Source of the DNA: Morchella semilibera
Lineage: Eukaryota > Ascomycota > Pezizomycetes > Pezizales > Morchellaceae
Reading direction: 5' to 3'
DNA length: 64,000 nucleotides
Assembly (NCBI GenBank): GCA_009192285.1
Contig: WBVU01000011.1
Span: 675,348-739,347, forward strand
Below are positions 55,995 to 64,000 of this stretch, piece by piece (position 1 is the stretch's first letter; each line of letters starts with the position of its first letter). The position numbers and the translations under genes were made by a program. Below the pieces are notes generated by a model. The model worked only from the letters and a program-made list of their open reading frames with translations, was not told where the DNA came from and did no database searches.

Positions 55995-56204
55995 ATGTCC
56001 TTCCTCAACGCCACGCTTGTTGATTTTTGCTCTCTTGCGAAGCCATATGGTGGTTTTGTAAGGCTGGAAGAGCTGCATGAAGGCTCTCACCTCTCACTAT
56101 ATAGGTTCGATTCACACCATATCACCTTTGCTTTTTCTCGGCAATTAGAGGTTTTTGGCGAGAAGCCTTCCGGACGGCTTGCTAAGACAGAATCAATTCT
56201 ATAA

Positions 56205-56800
56205 CTAACCTAAATAAGATAACACGATACCCAAATAGGCAACCATATATTCCCAAACAGGCAAATTGCAACTGCATCTCTCAAAAAAAAAAAAACAACT
56301 GCAAGTCAACATCATAAACCGTTATCAGGCCTTCCTAGCTCTAATCAAGCCTTCTAAGCTCTAATCACGCCTTCTACAGTCCAAGTCAAAGCCCCTGGGG
56401 CCTTCTAAACTCCACTAGGTCGTAGAGTCCTCGGAGACACGGTCATTGGTCATCTCCGCTTCACCTTTTGGTGTGCCTAAACAGGGTTGATTTCTCTCGC
56501 CTGGGTCCAAATACGTTCAGATCATCAGTGACAAGACTCAAAGGGTAATGGCAATTTGGGTAGAGCCTCCTATTTAATACTCATTGAGCCCTTCTCCAAT
56601 CACCCGCGTACCTCTCGGAACGCTCATGCACCACCGCCTGGAAGCATCTGGCAACTATCATCAGTACGGGGTATGGAGATATTCAACCTTGTTTGACATC
56701 AACCTTATTCCTAACGTTAGCATTTCCGTCCTTCAACATCAAGCTCTATTCCATCAAATGTCGCCTCTAGTGGTGCTGATATCCTTCTAGTGAGTGTTTG
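56205..56800. other. P3 intergenic region
   Basis: Palindromic AAGCCTTC words (56320-56410), a poly-A run at 56282-56294, no convincing gene. Confidence 0.45.
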
Positions 56801-56809
56801 AGGCATTTG

Positions 56810-57672
56810 GGTAGCCCAGTAAAACGATTGCCGAAGGCCTGTGAAGCACCGCACAGAGCCTTTAAAGGGTTTTGACTTGTGGTTTTTGAGCCAACTCTTC
56901 CAGATCTTCAGAATCTCGATCTCACTATTCCGGATTTGGGGGATAGGGTGCCTGCCCCGGGGAGAATTGGACCATACAGCCGCCGTAGAAGGCTCCGGAA
57001 AGCCTTCGCGGGGCTCCCTGGATGCCGCTGGTGGGGCTCGCTTTATTTGCAAAGTCGTTTCCTAATCTTGCAAATAGACAAGCCCTGAAGGATGATTAAT
57101 AAAGGGGATAAGCGATTCCGTGGCCGTAACAAATCATAGTGGCCGGTATATATCGCTGGGAATGCCTGTAAGCCTTTCTGGGTCATAATATGTATGGTTA
57201 TTGCCGGCCTGTAGGGTATTCCCAAGGCCCTGCAGAACTCCGGTGTGGTTCTGAGTTTCGTTTGTCGCGGGCAGGAGGTTACCCCGGAGGTGGGTGTAAT
57301 CTTTAACTTCATCATCGCGCCCCCAAAGCCACCCGTGGCGTTGGCTGTCTGTTTCTCTTCTGGGATGATCAGATAATGAAGGCGGAGGAGGGCTGCTTGG
57401 ATCTTTATAAGAGTCCTCTGAAAGCCTTTAGCTGACCTGTGGTCTTTAGCGCTTGATGGCCTTCTGTGGTCCATGCAAAATTGACACAGATTGTTGAATA
57501 ATTGTTCGCCCGAGGTGACCTTATTAACCCACCCTATTCTTACCATCTCGTCCGCGAGGTCGCTACGGAGAGCCTTCTAGATAGCATCTTTTCCAGTCAA
57601 TTGTAGGATTCTTTGGCAGTCGTGGATTGTCGTGCACTTGTACGTAGCAGCTGGTCTCCCGCGTGGTGGCAT
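56810..57672 (-). pseudogene. P3 accessory gene, degenerate
   Basis: ATG at 57672 opens MPPRGRPAATYKC. Conserved blocks follow: ADEMVRIGWVNKVTSGEQLF and NLCQFCMDH (57550-57480), IQAALLRLHYLI, ALGIPYRPAITIHIM. The tail (57040-56820) is in other frames. A TAG after GKDA and later shifts break it. Relationship to the P1 gene is clear from GWVNK-x-SG and the NLC block. Confidence 0.65.
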
Positions 57673-57949
57673 GGTTGGAGCCTTTTCCGGGTTTGTGGGG
57701 TCTTTTTGGAGGTTTGGGGTAGGTGTTACGATTTGAAGGGACGTTTAAAGACGCGGCTGTCAATGGCTTGAATATAGAGCTTTAGAGTGGATACTGTACC
57801 ATCTTAAATACTGTATAGTAATTCCAGATCGAAGCCTTGAAAGGCCTCGAGTGGCCTGAAGAACCATATGTTTGAAAGTGGCAGGTTTAAAAGTGGTAGG
57901 TTTGAAGACATGAAAACGGGTGAGCGGTGTTTATCTATGATCAAACCTC

Positions 57950-58086
57950 CATCAGCAAGACCTCATTTGTCTCCTGATGTCTCCTGAGCCTCAGGAGACT
58001 CAAAAAATGTCTAGGAATCTCAGGAGAGTCTCAGGAGACCCAGGAGACTGTTGGGAGACTCCAGTCACAAGTTGAGCTTGCTGATG
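57950..58086 (+). mobile_element. 137-bp mini-element in P3, TSD TC
   Basis: CATCAGCAAGACCTCATTTG to GAGCTTGCTGATG, flanked by TC (57948-57949 and 58087-58088). Confidence 0.9.
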
Positions 58087-58189
58087 TCACTACATAGTGA
58101 ATATCGTATCACATGATATCACTCGAATCAGGAGAGCAGAGGCACCAAGCGCACTAATTAGGGCTTTTGAAGCCATCTGAAGGCTCGAG

Positions 58190-58560
58190 GAGCCTTCTGC
58201 CCAGGAGAGCTTGGGAGGTTTCGCTTAATCATCAGTTGTCTCCGGAGATTGGCAGGGATCACAGGAGAGCTTGGGAGGTTTTGCTTAATCATCAGCAGTC
58301 TCCGGAGATATCAGGAGGGCTTGGCAAGCCCTCAGGAGAGCCCAGGAGATTGGCAGGGATAACAGGAGAGCTTGGGAGGTTTCGCTTAATCATCAGTAGT
58401 CTCCGGAGATATCAGGAGGGCTTGGCGAGCCCTCAGGAGAGCCCAGGGAGAGTTGGCGGGATACCGGAGAGATTGGGAGTGCTCCGCTTAATCCTCCGGA
58501 GATAGCAGGAGGCTTGGGGAGCCCTCACGAGAACGCCCTTACTCTCATTGGGCTTATATA
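58190..58560. repeat. P3 right subterminal array
   Basis: Inverse of 53370-53890: AGGAGAGCTTGGGAGGTTTC, GTCTCCGGAGATATCAGGAG, AGCCCAGGAGATTGGCAGGG; about three to four units. Confidence 0.88.
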
Positions 58561-58863
58561 CAGTAGCGTTCTCTGACAGCCTCTCTAAACGAAAACACTC
58601 TTAACACCTAGTGTGGAGGGTCTACGATATCTCCGCAGCCTCTTGGGAGAGAATATTACAAAGCTCCAGATGGCGCCAGGAGAGCGCCGCTTAGCATCAG
58701 GAGAGCCCGCTAAGCCTTCTTGAAGGCTCGGGAGGCTCCTGCAAAGGCTCAGGAGGCCCCCGTATGGGCGGGTAAGCCCCTAGAGATCGAAAGTTTGACG
58801 GGTGTCTCCGAACGTCTCCCACACCTCCCGGGCCTCCGGTAGGGTTGAATAGGCTTGCTGATG

Positions 58864-61800
58864 TATGCTCTCATCGATACTGGCGCCTCAGGATACGCGT
58901 TCATAGATAAGGACTTCGTATGCCACCATAAGCTTAAAATAATTCCCCTTATTCTCCCTCGACACATAGACGTAATCAACGGTAGACCTATCGAATCTGG
59001 AAAGGTCACCCATAAGGTTATTCTTAGCCTCGATATCAATGGTAACAGAGAAGACGCCCCCTTCTTTGTTACTCAGCTAGGACACTACCCAATAGTCATG
59101 GGTCTCCCCTGGATGCGCCGTCATGCAACTACTATTCTCCCTACAGTCAACGAAATACACTTTGACTCTTCTGACTGCATTCAACGCTGCTCCATTAATC
59201 ACACCAAGGTCATTGCTAAGGGGATCTCGATTGAACCCCCGGCCAAGCCAATAACAAATATTTCGGTTATCACCTCCTACGCATTCCATAGACTCATTAA
59301 TAAGAAAAGAAAAGGAATGAAACTCTATTCTACTACTCTCAAGGCCCTTGACGACTTATTGGCTCAGATGCCAAAGGATCCTCGAGCACTCGTCCCCGTT
59401 GAACATCATCAATACCTACATCTTCTTAGTGAGCCGGATGCCTCCAAAATTCCTCCTCATCGCACCGAATACGATCTGTCGATCGACATACAGGAAGGAA
59501 AGATTGTACCATTCGGACCTATGTACGGAATGACCCAGTTAGAGCTTCAGGTACTCAGGGATTATCTAGCAGAGTACCTAGCCAATAGACGAATTCGACA
59601 TAGCACCTCCCCCGCAGGCTCCCCAGTATTATTTGTCAAAAAGGCTGATGGCTCTCTCCGACTCTGCGTTGACTATAGAAAGTTAAACGCGGTAACAGTT
59701 AAGAATCGACATCCTCTGCCATTGGCACCAGAAACCTTCATGGGCATATCTTCAGCTAAATATTTTACAAAGCTAGACCTCCGCAATGGGTATCATCAAT
59801 TGAGAATCAGGGAATGGGACGAATGGAAAACAGCATTTCGCACTCGCTATGGGCACTTCGAGTATACTGTTATGCCCTTCGGACTCACCAATGCTCCCGC
59901 GGCATTTCAACATTGGGTCAACGATATGTTAAGCCCGTATTTGGATTATTTTGCCACCGCTTATCTCGACGATATCCTTATTTACTCGGCCACCCTCGAA
60001 GAACATAAAAAACATGTCGACAAGGTCCTTCGGATACTCGACGAGAATCAGGTTCATCTCAAGCTCGAGAAGTGTGAATGGCATGTCAAGGAAACTATGT
60101 ATCTTGGGTTTGTGCTTACACCAGAAGGAATCAAGATGGACGAAGCAAAGGTTGCCACTATTAGAAATTGGGATACCCCAATCTGTCTGAAAGATGTACA
60201 GGAATTTCTCGGATTTTCGAACTTTTATCGACGATTTATTTATGGGTACTCAAGGGTAGTATCTTCTCTGACCGCTCTGACAAAGACAGGAGTGGTATTT
60301 AAATGGACAGACAAAACGGAGAAGGCATTTCAAGATCTCAAGCTTGCATTTATTACGGCACCTATTCTCAGGCATTTCGATCCAGATCGGGAAATTATAA
60401 TAGAAACGGATGCCTCCGACTATGTCTCAGCCGCCATTATGTCACAAAGGGATGATGAAGGAATACTTCATCCAGTCGCCTTTATTTCTAAAAAACATAC
60501 ACCGGCTGAGTGTAATTACGAGATATATGATAAAGAGCTTCTGGCTATTATTCGAGGATTTGAAGAATGGCGCTACTTTTTGGAGACTGCTTCATATCCC
60601 ATCAAGGTCCTAACAGATCATAGGAACCTTGAGTACTTCATGTCAACCAAATTGTTAAATCGCCGGCAAACCCGCTGGTCAGAATTCCTATCTCGTTTTG
60701 ACTTCGTTATTCAATTTCGTCCAGGGAAACAAGGAAGGAAACCGGATGCACTCACCAGACGATCAGGGGATCTCTCTAAGGAGGGGGATGAACGCCTCGC
60801 ATATCAATATCAGACCGTGCTGAAGAGGAAAAATTTGGATACTAAGCTAAGTTTGTTGGCGGGTTCTTTGGCAAATGAACCCGCTGAAGGAATGTCCACT
60901 GTTCAAGAGTTGTTTCTAAAAGCTTACCAGGAAGATAGTTTTCCAAATAAGGTACTTACGATGCTGAGAGAAGGCACAAAACAATCGAAACAAATTTCGC
61001 TTGCCGAATGCGCAGAAAACGAAGACGGACTGCTTCTCTATCGACGCAAGCTCTTCGTACCAGAACACGAGGAGCTACAGCTCAGACTGCTTCAAGAGTA
61101 TCACGATAAATTATCAGCAGGACATCTGGGCAGAGCAAAGACCCTCGAGCTACTCAGTCGCGAATATTATTGGCCAAACATGCGGAAATACACCGACCGC
61201 TATGTTATGCATTGCCACATTTGTCGTCGAAGCAAAGCAAATCGCAATGTCCCTCAAGGAGTCCTACACCTTCTCTTAGTACCAAAGGCACCATGGACGG
61301 ATGTCTCGATGGACTTCGTCACCGGCTTATCTCTTAGTAATAATTACAATACCATTCTCGTCGTCGTCGATCGCCTCACAAAGATGAGACACTTTATACC
61401 ATGTACAGAGGAGTAAGGAGCTCGAGACGTTGCCCGAATATATCTGGAGAACGTTTGGAAGCTACATGGCCTGCCGGAAAAAATAGTCTCGGACCGCGGT
61501 ACGCAATTCACGTCGGGCTTTTGGAAATCACTATGTGAGCGTCTCGAGATTTACCTCGTTATTCTACTGCCTTTCATCCTCAAACAGATGGTCAAACCGA
61601 GAGGATCAATGCTATTATGGAGCAGTATCTTCGCAGCTATGTGAATTATCAACAAGATAACTGAGCCACGTATTCACCAATGGCAGAGTTTGCTACCAAT
61701 AACCATGTCTCGGAATCCACAAAGCTTTCCCCCTTCGAAGCCAATTACGGACGTCATCCTCGAATCAACTTTGGCCCCCTACGGTATGGCACTACGACCA

Positions 61801-62363
61801 ATGAGGACTAAGCTAATACTATGGCAAAAGATATGTCAAAAGTGTTTGATTTTCTTCGAGCGGAGATGTTTAGAACTCAACGGATACAAGAAGAATCAGC
61901 CAATGCTAGTCGTACACCGGCACCACGTTATGCTATTGGGGATAAAGTATGGCTATCCACGCGGAATCTATTAACAAAACGTTCGTCGAAGAAGTTGGAC
62001 TAGAAACAAGTCGGGCCTTACTTAATCTCTCGCATTGTCAGCCCCTATGCCTACGAACTTATGCTTCCTGCCTTGATGAAAGTGCACCCAGTATTTCATG
62101 TCTGGTTACTCTCTCCCGCTGCCAGCGACCCTGTCCCAGGGCAAATACAGTGTCCTCCACCGCCTGTTGAGATCGAAGGCGAGCAAGAATGGGAAGTGGA
62201 TGCTATTTTGGACTCACGGAAACGACGTGGAAGACTTGAGTACCTTGTCCGATATACCGGTTACGACGAGCCATCATGGCAACCTTACGGCGACTTAGAT
62301 AACTCCCCTGAGTTAGTCAAAGACTTTCATAGACGGTACCCACACAAGCCTAAGAGGACTTAG
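58864..62363 (+). pseudogene. pol: Gypsy D Pol, truncated by P3, with stops and frameshifts
   Basis: Starts inside the protease (YALIDTGASGYAFIDKDF) next to P3, so Gag and the 5' LTR are absent here. The first 850 codons are open: RT LCVDYRKLNAVTVKNRHPL, AYLDDILIYS; RNase [21 protein letters not shown]; integrase zinc finger and CHICRRSK; first DDE Asp in SMDFVTGLSLSNNYNT. TAA at 61414-61416 and several shifts follow; [19 protein letters not shown] is still readable. The chromodomain LEYLVRYTGYDEPSWQPYGD is at about 62235-62300. Confidence 0.94.
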
Positions 62364-62386
62364 GCCTCAGAGGGGGACCTAATATC

Positions 62387-62911
62387 TATCACGGCGTGGA
62401 GCGCGGTCCAGTGGTGTTGTGGGAAGAGGGATTAGTCAGGGATTCTCTTATGTTCTTTGGGTTTCGGTATGAGGAGTTCGGTTCGGAAATAGGGTTTCGG
62501 GTATAGGGGATAAGGTCGGGTTGGGATATAGGGGTCTTGGGAGGTTCTATGGAGTTCTGTACAGGGATACTCGGGTTAGTAATCAGGTCGGGTGGTGTGA
62601 TATATATATTGGCCTCGCCCTTGCTCGTAGATAGCTTCTTTCCTTTCCTCTTCACGCAACCTTCCTATCCTTTAGCCAATACCAAGCTTTAGGATCTCTA
62701 GTTACTCTTTCGTCTTCCCTGCTCCTAGCCTTCTGAGGGTAGGAGCAAAACCCTATAGTCCTCGCCTTGTAACCCCCGTCTTGCTCTGTCCCTCATCCCC
62801 GAACCCCGCTCCTTCTCATGCCTAAGTCTCGTACCGATCCGCCTCGTCTCATTCCGCCTTGGTTGTGTACCTTGGCACTTCTCGTCCTCGTCTTCGCTTC
62901 GCTCCGTGATA
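62387..62911 (+). mobile_element. Gypsy D 3' LTR, family D (525 bp)
   Basis: TATCACGGCGTGGAGCG to CGCTCCGTGATA; the terminal 8 bp form a perfect inverted pair TATCACGG/CCGTGATA. A GAGGGGGA polypurine tract precedes it (62370-62377). TATATATATTGG lies near 62602, with ACGCAACCTT about 45 bases further. Confidence 0.9.
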
Positions 62912-63138
62912 CTCTAGGCTGAGGTTTCGAAGGATATTGATCATGAAAAACTTTTCGAATTTCAGGGCTATGTTCAAGATCGTTCGGTGACTGCCAGGAA
63001 GGTTCCTCGTATCCAATATATTTAACCAAATACTCCACCCGCCGTCCTCTCTTCCTAGAATCCAATATCTCCGCAACTTCCCATTCAGTCTCCCCTTCAA
63101 CCTCCACTGGTGGGGGTTGTTCAACAATTCGTCTTGGA
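62912..63138 (-). pseudogene. Gypsy chromodomain fragment
   Basis: Minus strand reads GETEWEVAEILDSRKRGRR, VEYLVKYIGYEEPSWQSPND and FHDQYPSKPQP, the C-terminal chromodomain of another chromovirus. The rest of that element is missing. Confidence 0.88.
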
Positions 63139-63618
63139 TATCACGGCTCCGCCTTCTTCACCTCGCCTTCCGTCAAGGCATCTTCAGAACAGGGTTGTTG
63201 GATAGTATCGGCCGATGTCGGAAGTAGAATGATGGGTTAGGAAGGAGCTCGGGTAATGAAATGTAAGCGCTAGGAAGGATTGGGCAGTGACGGAATAGAA
63301 TTGGGGTTATCGGGATTAGTATTGGTGGTATGTGAGTGTAGTAGTTTCTAAGAGATTCTATGGTATGAGTCATCGGTGCGGGGGGATAGCGGTATATATA
63401 TATAGCGTTCGTTCTTTCCTATGTTTCTGGCTCTCTAGGCAACGTCTTCTTTCTGTTAAGCAAAATACTACTTTGGCTTCGGCCCTTCTGTCTGCGCCTC
63501 GTTCCTGAATCTGAACCTGAACCTGTCTCGCCTCGGGTGTCTCCTGAGCTGACTCTGTCCTTGCCCTTGTCCCCGAGTTTACCCCGCTTTGTCCCTGACC
63601 TGACCCCGCCGCGTTAGA
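63139..63618 (+). mobile_element. LTR A, forward; 5' LTR of a partial Gypsy (480 bp)
   Basis: TATCACGGCTCCGCC to CGCGTTAGA. TATATATATAGCG is near 63394, AGGCAACGT at 63437-63445. It is followed by a primer site and a Gag start. Confidence 0.87.
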
Positions 63619-63620
63619 CT

Positions 63621-63629
63621 ACGTTGCCT
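63621..63629 (+). promoter_or_regulatory. Primer-binding site, self-priming type
   Basis: ACGTTGCCT lies 2 nt inside the LTR and is complementary to AGGCAACGT at 63437-63445, as in Gypsy A. Confidence 0.7.
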
Positions 63630-63655
63630 CCGCCTTTGGCTCCCGAGACACTATC

Positions 63656-63712
63656 ATGGCAGCCTCTGGATCATCGTTTATGATTGGCCCGAACCTGTTA
63701 TTACCGATCGTA
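63656..63712 (+). pseudogene. gag: Gag N-terminus cut by P4
   Basis: ATG at 63656 opens MAASGSSFMIGPNLLLPIV; P4 then interrupts it at a TA. Only 19 codons remain in the window. Confidence 0.6.
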
Positions 63713-64000
63713 CATCAGCAAGCTTGCAGTTGTCTCCGGGCGCATAATCCTCCGCCCTGGCACATCCCTGCGCCCTCAGCGCCAGGAGCGCCCTGGCGCA
63801 AACCTTGTGGTTACCCTGCGCCAGGTGGCACCCTAGGAATTACCCTGCGCCCGGCGCCCTCCTGGGAATCGCTCTGCGCCTGGCGTTATCCCGTGAATTA
63901 TCCTGCGCCAGGCGCCATACACCGAATCATTCTGCGCCAGGCACCATCCTCTGAATCATTCTGCGCCAGGCGCCACCCCCTAATCGAATCATTTTGCGCC
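63713..64000. mobile_element. P4: left end of a P1-type transposon, runs off the window
   Basis: CATCAGCAAGCTTGCAGTTG is identical to the P1 left terminus, and the next ~40 bp match P1 with few changes. TA precedes it. A tandem array of ~30-bp units (CTGCGCCAGGCGCCAT and variants) fills 63836-64000, sharing GCGCCAGG with the P1 arrays but with a different unit. Confidence 0.88.

Larger units (their letters stand above)
53193..58863. mobile_element. P3: transposase-less Plavaka-type transposon
   Basis: Right terminus GGCTTGCTGATG ends at 58863, followed by TA, and interrupts the Gypsy D protease. Inverted copies of one tandem array lie near both ends (53370-53890 and 58190-58560). Between them are a third-gene homologue (minus), an accessory homologue (minus) and a mini-element; no transposase remains. 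The left terminus is not found, so the left edge is approximate. Confidence 0.7.

Overview
The window is a piece of a filamentous ascomycete genome. Introns are 56-90 nt with GT..AG ends and CTRAY branch points, there is a fungal MOB2, chromodomain Ty3/Gypsy elements dominate, and a Plavaka-type DNA transposon family is present. The very high Gypsy load would fit a Pezizomycete such as a truffle, but nothing here fixes the genus. About 10 kb (roughly 16-26 kb) is AT-richer host DNA. Nearly everything else is nested mobile DNA.

Host island: a MOB2-type kinase co-activator (minus, 4 exons, 303 aa), a predicted mitochondrial membrane protein (minus, 421 aa, single exon), a flavin-containing monooxygenase (plus, 4 exons, 481 aa) divergent from it, and a mitochondrial GGQ release-factor-like protein (plus) whose conserved motif needs a 2-nt micro-exon or an equivalent nested-intron event. 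Small inverted-repeat (MITE-like) elements lie between these genes.

Retroelements: at least six Ty3/Gypsy chromovirus copies (A 1099-6981; F 7339-8080; G 11975-13181; B 26505-42864; a pol fragment 44742-46756; D 58864-62911) and many solo LTRs of families I call LTR1, A, C, D, E and F. Most pol genes carry stops or frameshifts. Four LTR families carry a 8-9 nt R-region motif exactly complementary to a primer-binding site 2 nt inside the LTR, and the two sides covary between families. This is the self-priming arrangement known from the Tf1/sushi group.

DNA transposons: a family with CATCAGCAA..TTGCTGATG termini and 2-bp target duplications. P1 (31678-41487, 9.8 kb) is complete end to end and encodes a Plavaka-type transposase (minus), a divergent accessory protein of unknown function (plus) and a third, multi-exon gene resembling fungal DUF6532 proteins (plus). 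P0, P2, P3 and P4 are partial relatives. Four 137-bp non-autonomous copies share the termini. Each large element is peppered with its own short palindrome (AGTGCYC..GRGCACT in P1, AAGGCT..AGCCTT in P0/P2/P3) in introns, intergenic DNA and even coding sequence. I regard this three-gene, palindrome-studded element as the best candidate for an undescribed system.

The 17-kb block 26029-43191 is a stratified stack: LTR C (TSD GGGAA) interrupted by Gypsy B (TSD GTTAT), which is interrupted by P1 (TSD TA), a second LTR C and a 137-bp mini-element. Removing P1 plus one TA restores the B integrase frame across the junction.
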